Assembly (NCBI GenBank): GCA_964537035.1
Contig: CAZIAK010000007.1
Location: forward strand, 79,051 to 143,050
Length of the DNA: 64,000 nt
DNA from: CAZIAK01 sp964537035
GTDB lineage: Bacteria > Planctomycetota > B15-G4
Reading direction: 5' to 3'
Within the stretch, counting starts at the first letter, position 1. Each line of letters starts with the position of its first letter. Below, in pieces: positions 19,633 to 31,919 of the stretch. The notes under the pieces are model-generated. The model ran no database searches and was not told the origin of the DNA. It was given only the letters and a program-made list of their open reading frames with translations. Position numbers and translations under genes: made by a program.

Positions 19633-19926
19633 TCATAAGTGACGATCCACGTCCATGACCTCGTGCAGCACCCGCCGGATACGAAGCTCCGCATCGCTGA
19701 AGGTATAGAAGACGACGTGGTGCTCGAGCCTCCTCGACCAGTAGCCTTCGCGCAGCTCGTCCCGCGGGGCGCCGTTCGTGGGGTCATCTACAAGCTTCCC
19801 GATGCCGTGCTCCAGCGCATCGACGTAACGGTCCGCCTGGGCCTCGCTCCAGGTCTCGAACGAGTAGACCCAGATGCCGATGAGGTCGGTCGCGGCCGCC
19901 TGGTCTTTGACGAGCTTCCTAGTCAT
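19633..19926 (-). CDS. parE: ParE/RelE-family toxin
   Basis: The 97-residue basic protein shows the ParE/RelE pattern: KDQAAATDLIGIWVYSFETW at the N-terminus, ADRYVDALEHGIGKLVDDP, LREGYWSRRLEHHVVFYTF and a C-terminal IRRVLHEVMDVDRHL with the usual H-xx-MDV-xx-H ending. ParE toxins block DNA gyrase. Its ATG lies inside the end of the antitoxin gene (8-nt overlap), so expression follows the antitoxin. Confidence 0.9.
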   Translation of the reverse strand: MTRKLVKDQAAATDLIGIWVYSFETWSEAQADRYVDALEHGIGKLVDDPTNGAPRDELREGYWSRRLEHHVVFYTFSDAELRIRRVLHEVMDVDRHL

Positions 19927-20179
19927 TCTCAGGCTCTAGCCCTGCTTGCCGGCGAGCCTCACGTTTGATCGCGTCGAAGTCGAGCGCTCCAGCGTCACCG
20001 CTGGCCGCTCCTTCGGTCAGAGCCTGGCGCAGCGCCTCGACCTTCTGCTCGTGCTCTTCGAGCAGCCTCAAGGACGCACGAACAACCTCGCTCACGTTGC
20101 CGTAACGGCCGGTGTCGATCTGGGCGTTGATGAAGCCCTCAAGGTGATCCCCGAGGGTAATGCTGGTGTTCTTGGCCAT
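19919..20179 (-). CDS. parD: ParD-family antitoxin
   Basis: The 86-residue protein begins with a ribbon-helix-helix DNA-binding segment (NTSITLGDHLEGFINAQIDTGRYGNVSEVVRASL, about residues 4-37) and has a charged C-terminal tail that would wrap the toxin. The start ATG at 20179 has a GAGGAGT Shine-Dalgarno 6-8 nt upstream. It precedes and overlaps parE and would repress the shared promoter as a dimer or larger complex. Confidence 0.9.
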   Translation of the reverse strand: MAKNTSITLGDHLEGFINAQIDTGRYGNVSEVVRASLRLLEEHEQKVEALRQALTEGAASGDAGALDFDAIKREARRQAGLEPEND

Positions 20180-20349
20180 GGTGGACTCCTCGCCTGGACA
20201 GATACCACACAATAGCATCTATTGGTACATCGGCCAGCACCCCGCTCTTCTCAAGGGGGAAACCCACCGCAAGGGGTAGGCCAGGCTCTGGCTGGACATG
20301 AATCTCAAGCAGCAAGAGCACCGCCTCAGAACGACCCAAAAGAACCCCC

Positions 20350-20401
20350 GGAAGGCCACAGTCGCCAGGCCTTCCACCGACGAGGGTGTCCCTGTTTCTC
20401 A
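20350..20401 (+). repeat. REP-like 52-nt repeat, copy B
   Basis: This is the second copy of the element at 19549-19600, with one mismatch (T to C). Its 3' end is also the left arm of a 25-bp inverted repeat. Confidence 0.85.
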
Positions 20402-20482
20402 CCAGGGGGGTCTGAAGCGAGTATGGAGGCGCAGCCGACCCTGTCCGAGCGAAACGGCCCCCCTGGTGAGAAACAGGGACAC
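20386..20482. repeat. Perfect 25-bp inverted repeat with 47-nt spacer
   Basis: Positions 20386-20410 (starting GTGTCCCTGTTTCTC) are the exact reverse complement of 20458-20482. Such long perfect arms next to a REP-like unit suggest a non-autonomous, transposase-dependent palindromic element. No transposase gene lies nearby. Confidence 0.85.
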
Positions 20483-20537
20483 ACGCAGCACCCAAGGAAA
20501 AGCAGACTGCGACCTGTGGCGCAGACCCCAGCCCTGC

Positions 20538-22085
20538 TCAGATGTACCGGCTCACCGGCCCCATCGTGCGGCGGATCACGTCGAAGATCTGAAACTCGAC
20601 CGGCGCCTTCCACAGGCGGCGGCGCATGCGCACACCCGCTGACTTGCGCAACAGCTTCGAGAAGGGTCCCTTGCCGCCGGCCAGGCCGTCAAACCAGGGC
20701 GCCATCTGCGAGAACCGCGCCCACACGTTCTGCACGTCGTCGGGGATCACGCCCCACCACGAGTTGAACTTGTAGTCAAAGCAACGCCCCCACTCCTCGA
20801 AGTTCTCGGGGACGGGGTAGCCATTCTCGGTGACAGAAGGCTCCCAGAAGGTGCTGCCCGGGATCGGTCGGTAGGGGAAGACCTCGACCGAGCACGACGG
20901 GTAGCGGGTCTTCATGTCCGCCGCTTCGTGAATGGTGGCGTACATCGACTCGACCGTCTCACCGGGGTAGCCAATGATGTAGGTCAGCCCCGACTTGATG
21001 TCGAGCTCGTGCATCTTGCGCATGGCCCGGTCGGTCTGCCCCTCCTTGATCGCCTTGCGAATCAGGGTCTGGGTCTCTTCGGTGCTGGCCTCGGCGCCGA
21101 ACCACATCAGGTGGTTGCCCGAGCGCTTCATCAGCTCGAGGGTCTCGTCGTCGTACTGGCAGATCTGCTTGATCTCGATCGTGCCGTTCCAGCTGATGTT
21201 GAGGTCTTTCTCCAGCAGGCCCTCGCAGAACTGCACCATGCGCTTCTTGGCCACGCCGAAGTTGGCGTCCTGAAAGCGCAGCACGTCGTAGGGATCGTGC
21301 TTGTGCAGCTCGGCCAGGCGGTCGACCAACACGTCGGCGTCGAGGGCCATCCAGCGCCGGCCGGCGATCTCTGGCGAGCAGCAGAAGGCGCAGGGCTCAG
21401 GGCAGCCGAACGACGAGAAGTAGCTGATGCCCCGGTGCGGGCGATCGGCCAGGTGGTGCGGCGGCGGCAGGCGGTTGCGCACCCGGTTGCCGAACTTCGC
21501 CGCCCGCTTCTGCAGCTCGTAGTACTTCTGCAGCTCGATGAGATGGAACGACGGCGCGGGGAGATCGTTCAGGTGCACCACGCTGCGCTTGGGCGTGTGG
21601 TAGACCTGCCCGTCCCGCTTGATCACCAGCCCGGGAACCTCAGCCAGGTCTGCGCCGCGGCCCTCGCTGCGCCAGGCTTCAAGCACCTCGACGAAGGTCA
21701 GCTCGCCCTGACCAAAGACCACCGCATCACAGATGTCGCTGGCCAAGTACAGCTCGGGGATCGCCGACGGAAACCAGCCGCCCCACATGATGGGCAGATC
21801 GGGGAACTTCTCCCGCACCGCCTGGGCGACCTGCGCCCCGTCCCAGACCTGATAACCCAGGATGCACGAGCTGCCGAACGCCGTGGCTCCTTCGCAGGCC
21901 GCCAGCACCAGCTCGACGTAGTTGGGCTCGGTCATGGCGTCGATGAGGACCACTTCCCACCCGGCCGCCTCGGCGGTGGGCGCGATGTGCACGAGCTCGA
22001 GCGGCAGCAGATCTGCGGAGGGCAGATCGCCGATCTCAGGATCGACGCGAGAGGGCAAGAACAGGACGACTTTGGGCTTGGTCAC
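20538..22085 (-). CDS. B12-binding-domain radical SAM protein
   Basis: The 515-residue protein has a Rossmann-like cobalamin-binding domain at about 1-170, without the DxHxxG lower-ligand motif. The radical SAM core (about 215-440) has the cluster motif CPEPCAFC (CxxxCxxC) and a GYPGETVESM segment. The family includes methylases and ring-forming enzymes acting on unreactive carbons; the substrate here is not recognisable. The start is GTG at 22085. The gene lies 45 nt downstream of the selenoprotein gene on the same strand, so the two may be co-transcribed. Confidence 0.88.
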   Translation of the reverse strand: MTKPKVVLFLPSRVDPEIGDLPSADLLPLELVHIAPTAEAAGWEVVLIDAMTEPNYVELVLAACEGATAFGSSCILGYQVWDGAQVAQAVREKFPDLPIMWGGWFPSAIPELYLASDICDAVVFGQGELTFVEVLEAWRSEGRGADLAEVPGLVIKRDGQVYHTPKRSVVHLNDLPAPSFHLIELQKYYELQKRAAKFGNRVRNRLPPPHHLADRPHRGISYFSSFGCPEPCAFCCSPEIAGRRWMALDADVLVDRLAELHKHDPYDVLRFQDANFGVAKKRMVQFCEGLLEKDLNISWNGTIEIKQICQYDDETLELMKRSGNHLMWFGAEASTEETQTLIRKAIKEGQTDRAMRKMHELDIKSGLTYIIGYPGETVESMYATIHEAADMKTRYPSCSVEVFPYRPIPGSTFWEPSVTENGYPVPENFEEWGRCFDYKFNSWWGVIPDDVQNVWARFSQMAPWFDGLAGGKGPFSKLLRKSAGVRMRRRLWKAPVEFQIFDVIRRTMGPVSRYI

Positions 22086-22130
22086 AGGTGGCTGCTTGCT
22101 AGGTGGGTGTCTGTGCGGAGAGGCGGATCT

Positions 22131-22379
22131 TCAGGCGACGACCGGGTCTCGGTCGCCGATCAAGATCTCCTGTACCTCTCCATCGTCAGGAAAGCGCCCT
22201 GCCTTCAGCTTCGAGAACACCAAGATGTCGTTCTTCTTCACCTCGAAAGCTCCCCCGTCGGACGGAATCAGGGTCAGCGAGGTGATGGCGCGCTTGTGCT
22301 GCTTGATGAGCTCCTCCGCCAGACCGGCGGCTCTGGGCTCATAGTTTCAGACAGCGCAGTAGGTGATCTCGAGCTTCAA
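22131..22379 (-). CDS. SelW/Rdx-family selenoprotein (UGA read as selenocysteine)
   Basis: Reading from TTG 22379 gives KLEITYCAV, then an in-frame TGA (22349-22347), then NYEPRAAGLAEELIKQHKRA and an intact frame to TGA at 22131, 82 residues in all. With the TGA as selenocysteine, residues 8-11 form CAVU, the CxxU redox motif of the SelW/SelT/SelH (Rdx) thioredoxin-like family. The family features YC-xx-U-xYxPRAxxLAEE and a later GGAFEV follow in the right order. An AGGAG lies 7 nt before the TTG. A bacterial SECIS hairpin follows the UGA. Selenoproteins of this family act as thiol-based redox proteins. A conventional gene finder would miss it. The organism would need selA, selB, selC and selD elsewhere. 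Confidence 0.88.
22308..22349 (-). promoter_or_regulatory. Bacterial SECIS element with recoded UGA
   Basis: Downstream of the UGA the mRNA can fold into an outer stem GAGC/GCUC, an inner stem CCGCC/GGCGG and a five-base loop GGUCU beginning 22 nt after the UGA. SelB recognises a loop with G and U at this distance; the E. coli fdhF element has the same GGUCU. Confidence 0.8.
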
Positions 22380-22415
22380 CGACAGGCTCCTGCAGGGGGA
22401 AGGGCATGAACTGGG

Positions 22416-22421
22416 AGTCTA
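22416..22421 (-). promoter_or_regulatory. Candidate -10 element of the selenoprotein gene
   Basis: GCTAGACT places TAGACT 36 nt before the TTG start, leaving room for the AGGAG ribosome-binding site. Confidence 0.35.
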
Positions 22422-22474
22422 GCAGACAACGGCGAGGGCGGCTGGCGGCCAGAAAAGCGGCCAGATCAGCCACC

Positions 22475-26385
<3,911 letters not shown>

Positions 26386-26632
26386 GGTGCTCCTCCAAGG
26401 TGTGTGTCGTGCTCTCGATTCAGCTGCCCGTGCCCGCGTTGAACCGGCGGGCAGTGGAGAGGTCGCCACTGACCGACCAATGTCACCGGGAAACTTTGGC
26501 TTTGCCCTCGACCTCGCCTCACAGGTGAGCAAGCTGGCTGACCGGGGCCCGCCCAGCCCCATCCCAGCGCGCCTTCTCGGAAGGCAAACTCCCGTGACAC
26601 CCACCATCGCTCACCAGTCGAGAGAAGCCGCC

Positions 26633-28087
26633 GTGCCACTCACCCTCGCCCAGTTGCAGGCCCAGCTCGCGTCCGGCGAGTTCACCAGCCGACAGCTCAC
26701 CGAAGCCAGCCTGGCGGCGATCAGCGACCCCGCTGGCCAGGGCTCGGCCACTTTCATACGCCGCTTCGACGAGGCGGCCCTGTCGGCCGCAGACGCCAGC
26801 GACAGGCGGCGTGCCGCGGGGCGGACGCTCTCGGCCGTCGATGGTCTCACCGTGGCGGTCAAAGACCTCTTCGATGTGGCGGGCTACACCACCCTGGCCG
26901 GTTCGGTGCTGCGCGAGAACGATCCCGCCGCAGAGCACGATGCGCTCGCCGTGTCCCGTCTGCGAGCCGCCGGGGCCATCGTCGTGGGCACCACCAACAT
27001 GAACGAGTTCGCCCTGGGAACCACAGGCACCAACCCCCACTGGGGCACACCCACCAATCCGTGGGACCGGCCCACAGGCCGCTGCCCCGGAGGTTCATCG
27101 TCAGGCTGCGCCGTGGCCGTGGCCGACGAGATGGTGGCCGCCGCCGTGGGCACGGACACCGCGGGATCGATTCGTGTTCCCGCAGCCCTGTGCGGCCTCG
27201 TGGGCTTCAAGCCCACCGCGTCGCGAGTCTCCCGGGACGGAGTCTTCCCCCTCTCGTCGTCGCTCGACTCGGTAGGCGGCATGGGTCACTCGGTGAACTG
27301 TGTCGCCGCGCTCGACGGTGTGTTGTCCGGCGACGGTGACAGTGCCTCCTCTGGCCAAAGCGACGGCGCGCAGCCTGGCGAGATGCCAGATTCGGCGATG
27401 ACCACGCGCGAGCCTGCCACGATTGATGGTTCGAGCACGGGTGCGGCCCTGGATGCGGACACGCCCAGCCTCCGTGGTCGAAGACTGGCCCTGCTCACGA
27501 CCCTGGTGCAAGACGATCTCGACGAGGTCGTGCAACGGGACCACCGCGCCGCCGTCTCTGCACTGGCGGACGCAGGCGCTGAAGTGACCGAGCTGGCCTT
27601 GCCCCCCTTGGAGCAGCTGCCCGATCTGGGCCAACACGGAGGCCTGACTCTCTTCGAAGCTCGGCAAGTTCACGCCGAGCGGCTGCGACTTCACAGCGAT
27701 GGCTTCGATCCGTTGGTGGCGAAACGGCTGTCCCTCGCTGCGGCCATCACACCTGAGCGCTACGAAGAATTGCTCGCCGCACGGGCGCGACTGATCGCAG
27801 AAGTGGCGCCGCTCACCGCGCCCTACGACACCCTGCTCATGCCCACCTGCCCCACGGTGGCCCCGCCGCTGAGCCAGGTCGCCGACGACGCCGGTTGGAT
27901 CGCGGTGAACACCCGCTTCGTGCTCTGGAACATCATCGCCAACCTGCTCGACCGCTGCGCCCTGACCCTGCCCTGCGGCCGCCCGGGCGACGGGCCGGTG
28001 GGGCTCACGCTCATGGGCGAGTACATGGGGGACGGGGCGTTGCTGAGCTTGGGTCAGAGAGTCGAGGCCGTGCTGGGCAACGCCTGA
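26633..28087 (+). CDS. Amidase signature family protein (GatA-like)
   Basis: The protein of about 484 residues shows the Ser-cisSer-Lys triad of amidase-signature enzymes: the lysine in LTVAVKDLFDVAGY, the GGSSSGCAVAVAD signature and the nucleophile region GTDTAGSIRVPAALCGLVGFKPT. A low-complexity insert of about 45 residues (around SGDGDSASSGQSDGAQPGEM) interrupts the middle. It could be an aspartyl/glutamyl-tRNA amidotransferase A-like enzyme or a stand-alone amidase; gatB and gatC are not adjacent. GTG 26633 (VPLTLAQLQ) is chosen; GTG 26594 is an alternative. Confidence 0.85.
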   Translation: MPLTLAQLQAQLASGEFTSRQLTEASLAAISDPAGQGSATFIRRFDEAALSAADASDRRRAAGRTLSAVDGLTVAVKDLFDVAGYTTLAGSVLRENDPAAEHDALAVSRLRAAGAIVVGTTNMNEFALGTTGTNPHWGTPTNPWDRPTGRCPGGSSSGCAVAVADEMVAAAVGTDTAGSIRVPAALCGLVGFKPTASRVSRDGVFPLSSSLDSVGGMGHSVNCVAALDGVLSGDGDSASSGQSDGAQPGEMPDSAMTTREPATIDGSSTGAALDADTPSLRGRRLALLTTLVQDDLDEVVQRDHRAAVSALADAGAEVTELALPPLEQLPDLGQHGGLTLFEARQVHAERLRLHSDGFDPLVAKRLSLAAAITPERYEELLAARARLIAEVAPLTAPYDTLLMPTCPTVAPPLSQVADDAGWIAVNTRFVLWNIIANLLDRCALTLPCGRPGDGPVGLTLMGEYMGDGALLSLGQRVEAVLGNA

Positions 28088-28167
28088 AGCCGAAACAAGA
28101 ATCGCTCGCGGGAGCCCAGCTCAGCAAAGCACCAGAGCAGGCCAGGCAGACCGAGCAACCGAAGCTC

Positions 28168-28614
28168 TCACTGCCCTCGCGTGACCGGCAGACGGGCCAG
28201 GAACACCACCAGCACCAGCCCTCCAGCACCCATGGCCACTCGCGGACCGGTGGAGTCCAGCGCCCAGGTCATGCTCGCTGCGAACACCAACACGATGATG
28301 ATCACGGCCCTGGTCTTCGCGCGGCGCGGGATGCTGTGGTGGTCTTCCCACTCGCGCAGCAAGGCGCCGAACAACCTGCTGTCCCGCAACGCTCGGTGAA
28401 AGCTCGGCGAACTGCGGGCGAAGCATGCCGCAGCCACGAGCACGAAGGGCGTGGTCGGCAACAGCGGCAAGATGGCCCCCGCTGCACCAAGAAAGAGCGA
28501 CAGGGCGCCGGCCCCCACCAGCAGCAAGCGCATCGTCTGCGAGAGCTCGACGGGAGGCCCGACGCTCTCACGGTCGGAGGAGGTCATGCGGGGGGCGTCA
28601 GGCTTCGGCTCCAT
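28168..28614 (-). CDS. DUF454 (YbaN-like) inner membrane protein
   Basis: The 148-residue protein has the family hallmark GAILPLLPTTPFVLVAAACFARSSP at residues of about 45-70, followed by SRLFGALLREWEDHHSIPRRAK and two C-terminal helices. The function of DUF454 is not established. ATG 28614 (MEPKPDAP) is chosen; MTSSDRES ten residues later is possible. It converges on the amidase gene. Confidence 0.85.
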   Translation of the reverse strand: MEPKPDAPRMTSSDRESVGPPVELSQTMRLLLVGAGALSLFLGAAGAILPLLPTTPFVLVAAACFARSSPSFHRALRDSRLFGALLREWEDHHSIPRRAKTRAVIIIVLVFAASMTWALDSTGPRVAMGAGGLVLVVFLARLPVTRGQ

Positions 28615-29096
28615 GCCCCCAGACGTAGCACACTTCGCCTGGGGAGCGAAGACATCGCGCTGCGTCAGTCGTTGCCCCGACAGCCCTTGCATGAGCAGGT
28701 CGCCGCCGAGGCTGCGCTCGCCATCAGGGAGTGGTGCCCGACCGGCCCATGGAGGCCACCCAGTTCAACACCGCGCCACCGTCGGCCAGGCGTGCAGGGC
28801 CCGTGTCTTGGTCGAAGCGATCAGGCCATCGGTCGAGGCCTTCCTGCCAGGTCTGGCTGCTGAAGACTCTCTGAAGACGGGTCTCGTCGAGCTCTTCGAC
28901 GATCTGCGGCACGGCGAGTCCTACGATTTCGACGAACGGTTTCTGGGGTTTGAGCTGCACTTCAGCGCCCGAGGCGTGTTGCCAAGGCTCCCTCAGGCTG
29001 GTCTGGCGCCAGTGCCGCCATGGCAGTTGACCAGTCGACGACTTCGGGAGACGCTGTGCGCTGTCGACAGACCCCATCTGACTCAGAGGCCCGACC
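28615..29096. other. 482-nt interval without a supported gene
   Basis: Open frames exist on both strands, but none resembles a known family and third-position GC is mixed. GCTACGTC just upstream of the DUF454 start resembles the GCTAnnnT promoter word on the minus strand. The interval may hold decayed coding sequence. Confidence 0.5.
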
Positions 29097-30116
29097 ATGA
29101 AGCGCATGAATCGATGGACGGGGGCAGCCTGCCGCCTGGCTTTCATGTTCACTCTCCTGGCAACGCATGTCACAGCACTGGAGCCGTTGAGACCCACGAC
29201 GGCTTCAGCTGGACCCAGAGAGTTCCTGGCTTCTCTCATCGGTGAGTGGAAGGGCACTTGCAGGACATGGTTTCGTCCAGGAGAGCTGGCCGACGAGTCA
29301 GCCGTCCAGGGAGTCATCGTGGCGCTGCCTGGTGTTGCCGGCGTGCGACACAGCTACACCTCTGAGATGATGGGCAAGCCTCGTAGCGGCGAAGAGACAC
29401 TGGCCTACAACGGGGCCAAGCAGGCCTATCAGGTCAGCTGGTTCGACGACTTTCACATGAACTATGGCTTCCTGTTCTCGGAGGGCCCCGCTCAGCCTGG
29501 CGGTGGGTTCAGCGTCAGGGGTGAGTACGACGTGGCGCCGGGTGAGCCCACCTGGGGGTGGCGCACCGACTACGCCCTGGCCGACGACGGCACACTGACC
29601 ATCACCGCCTACAACATTCTTCCCGACGGGGAGGAAGCCAAGGCCGTAGAGACGATCTACCAGCGAACCTCAGACAGCGCAGCCCACAGCGAGGGGACTT
29701 CAGCAGCTGAGGCCGGAGACGCGCGGGGCGGTCTGAAGATCAACCTGGTCAGCCTCATCGTCAAGGATCAGGCGGCTGCGCTCGAGTTCTACACCGACAT
29801 CGTGGGCTTCGAGAAGAAGCTCGACATCCCCCTGGGCCCCTATCGTTGGCTGACGGTGACGGCGCCCGCGGGTGCGGAGGGAGTCGAGCTGATTCTCGAA
29901 CCCGATGCCCATCCGGCTTCGTCGACCTTTCAGCAGGCGATCCACGCAGACGGCATCCCGGCCATGATCTTCTTCGTGGACGACATTGCCGCCGAGCACG
30001 CACGCCTGGTCGGCCTCGGCGTCGATTTTCGCAGTGAACCGGCCGAAGCGGGCGGTGTCACTTCGGCAATCTTTGATGACACCTGCGGCAACCTGATCCA
30101 GATCACGGAGCTTTGA
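29097..30116 (+). CDS. Secreted DUF1579-VOC two-domain protein
   Basis: The 339-residue protein starts with a signal peptide (about residues 1-28). Residues 35-185 resemble DUF1579 (LASLIGEWKGTCRTWFRPG, YNGAKQAYQVSWFDDF). Residues 205-339 are a vicinal-oxygen-chelate/glyoxalase domain (INLVSLIVKDQAAALEFYTDIVGFEKK, DDTCGNLIQITEL). The two families usually occur as separate proteins, so this is a fusion. The metal-binding residues and substrate are not clear. A second VOC gene starts 6 nt after its stop. Confidence 0.8.
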   Translation: MKRMNRWTGAACRLAFMFTLLATHVTALEPLRPTTASAGPREFLASLIGEWKGTCRTWFRPGELADESAVQGVIVALPGVAGVRHSYTSEMMGKPRSGEETLAYNGAKQAYQVSWFDDFHMNYGFLFSEGPAQPGGGFSVRGEYDVAPGEPTWGWRTDYALADDGTLTITAYNILPDGEEAKAVETIYQRTSDSAAHSEGTSAAEAGDARGGLKINLVSLIVKDQAAALEFYTDIVGFEKKLDIPLGPYRWLTVTAPAGAEGVELILEPDAHPASSTFQQAIHADGIPAMIFFVDDIAAEHARLVGLGVDFRSEPAEAGGVTSAIFDDTCGNLIQITEL

Positions 30117-30122
30117 AACGAC

Positions 30123-30581
30123 GTGAGCACAGAGACAAGCAACACCAAGGGCACCACTGCGACGATCTTTCCCAGCCTGACCTATGACGATGCGCCAGCG
30201 GCCATCGAGTGGCTCTGCGCGGCGTTTGGTTTCGAGAAGCGGCTCGTCGTGCCCTTGCCTGATGGAGGCGTGATGCACTCAGAGCTGACTCTCGGCCCAG
30301 GGATGATCATGGTCAGCACGAGGCGCCCGGCTCAGGGCCGCCTGAGCCCACAAGAGCTAGGTGGAGTGACCCAGGCCCTGTCCGTCCAGGTCGACGATCC
30401 CGACGCCCACTGTGCCCGAGCCCTTGCCGCCGGGGCGACCCTCCTCGAGCCGCTCCAGGACGAGCACTTCGGCGCCCGGAGCTACATGGTCAAGGACCCA
30501 GAAGGCCATCACTGGAACTTCAGCAACTACCGCCCCGGTGCCTATTGGGATGGCGGGGACGGCTCAGCGTCCGGCGCTTGA
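30123..30581 (+). CDS. VOC family protein (PhnB/glyoxalase-like)
   Basis: The 152-residue protein starts at GTG and has the VOC pattern FPSLTYDDAPAAIEWLCAAFGFEKRL, TQALSVQVDDPDAHCARALAAGA and SYMVKDPEGHHWNFSNYRPG, typical of the glyoxalase/bleomycin-resistance superfamily. It is 6 nt downstream of the DUF1579-VOC gene and probably co-translated. The specific reaction is unknown. Confidence 0.88.
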   Translation: MSTETSNTKGTTATIFPSLTYDDAPAAIEWLCAAFGFEKRLVVPLPDGGVMHSELTLGPGMIMVSTRRPAQGRLSPQELGGVTQALSVQVDDPDAHCARALAAGATLLEPLQDEHFGARSYMVKDPEGHHWNFSNYRPGAYWDGGDGSASGA

Positions 30582-30828
30582 TGGGCGCCATCTTCAAGCT
30601 CATCACCGCCAGTCTCGTGGCTCTTGCGTCCCCTGTCTGGCATGTCTCTGCCGCCAGGTGAGCACGACTTGCTGCACCAAGCGCAGCTGGTCCAGGCAGG
30701 CGTCAAGCGACGCCGTGGCCATCGTCGACGAACGGAGTGCGAGCGGCGGCGAGTGGGCCGCGTGCATCCTGCGGGACGCTGGACGCCCTGATCGCGCCAG
30801 CAGATGAGGTCAAGCTCACTGAGGAGGA
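30582..30828. other. 247-nt interval with decayed coding sequence
   Basis: A possible signal-peptide-like start (MGAIFKLITASLVALASPV) begins at the VOC stop as TGATG but terminates after 26 codons. A plausible C-terminus (APADEVKLTEED) lies in another frame near the end. A frameshifted small gene is possible, but nothing is recognisable. Confidence 0.35.
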
Positions 30829-31749
30829 CTAATCCGCGAGGCGCACTCCTTGAAGAAAGGACACCAGGGCATGGAGGAAGTAGGCCCGCGGTGCCTCCAT
30901 GAACGCAGCGTGGTCGCCGCCTGGGACGGTGACGGACTGCTTGTGGCCGCTGGCAATCCGGGCGTAGAGCTTGGCCTGCAAAGGGGCCGGCGCAACGGGG
31001 TCATGCTCGCCCACGATGACCAAGACCGGCAACCGCAGCGTGCTGGCGTCGAGCTCGTTGTACTGCTCGAGGTCGCGCACATCGACACGGACCGGGTCAG
31101 ACTTCAAGGCAGCCGCAGCATAGGCGCCCATCGCCTGCTGGCTGATCGCGCCGGGAGTGATGAAGTCGCTGGTGGCGTTCTCCAGCGTGTTCGGTTCACT
31201 CAGCGGCAGCGCCTCGGGGTCGCTGGGTTCGAACTCTTCGTCATCGTCACGCCAGTAGCCGAACAGGGTCAGCGACGAGACGTTCCCAGGGTGCCGCTGC
31301 ACCATGAGTTACGACACCGTCGAACCCATGGACCAGCCAAACAAGTGGGGCATGGAATCCCAGTCTCTCGTCTCCGTCATCCAGCGCACGACAGCTGCGA
31401 CATCGTCGGCCGCTCGATTGGGTGTCAACCATCCGCTGGCGTCGCGCTCGGTCTCACCGTAGCCCCGGAGATCGACGGCGAAGACCGCGTAGCCCGCAGA
31501 GACAAGGCCATCCATCAAGGAGAGATCCTCGCCCTCGACTTGCAGATCGAAGTCGGGCAAGGCGCTCCAGGTCCTGCCGTGGACGAGCAGGATGGCCTCC
31601 CGCGCGTCGGGGGCGCTCTTCTCCCAGACGACGACGGGGTGCCCGTCGGCCATCACGGTGTGGCGTTCCAAGGGGACGCTCCTGGCAAGCGCCGCAGCCG
31701 GCAGGGTGGCGAGAAAGACAAGCGGGATCAGAATGCGCAGAGTGGTCAT
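30829..31749 (-). pseudogene. Secreted alpha/beta hydrolase interrupted by one in-frame TAA
   Basis: The gene begins at ATG 31749 with a signal peptide (MTTLRILIPLVFLATLPAAALA). The first half includes ILLVHGRTW, VDLRGYGETE and the nucleophile elbow LFGWSMGST. A TAA at 31311-31309 stops translation; the same frame then continues as LMVQRHPGNVSSLTLFGYW with the catalytic acid in VGEHDPVAP and the His in PGGDHAAFM. A CAA to TAA change (Gln to stop) explains it in one step. The triad is thus split between two open segments, so no active enzyme is expected unless the stop is a sequencing error. TAGAAT lies 7 nt before the ATG. Confidence 0.85.
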
Positions 31750-31756
31750 GGCGCGG

Positions 31757-31762
31757 ATTCTA
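31757..31762 (-). promoter_or_regulatory. Candidate -10 element before the broken hydrolase
   Basis: GCTAGAAT places TAGAAT 7 nt before the ATG with no Shine-Dalgarno. It is the best sequence match to a -10 among the leaderless candidates. Confidence 0.4.
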
Positions 31763-31919
31763 GCAGAGGCATTCCTCCTGACTTTGAGGGCACTGAGCCA
31801 AACCAGCCTCAGCTTCGGCAACGAGGATCAGTAGATGCGCGCAACCCATGATGGGCATCTTGTGCCTCTGCACCTCGGCTCCCAAGGCTGCCTTGCCGCA
31901 GCTGCAAAACGCCCGGGAA

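Noticed and set aside
22440..22471. ligA terminator hairpin (GGCTG/CAGCC plus GGCC/GGCC)
   Set aside because: The stem is interrupted and has no T-tract downstream on the minus strand.
30580..30830. Second selenoprotein candidate: short signal-peptide-like frame ending in TGA
   Set aside because: After the TGA the sequence is low-complexity, has no CxxU context or SECIS-like stem, and the plausible C-terminus is in another frame.
31309..31311. Recoding or read-through at the stop in the alpha/beta hydrolase
   Set aside because: The codon is TAA, which is not used for selenocysteine or pyrrolysine, and no frameshift signal is seen.
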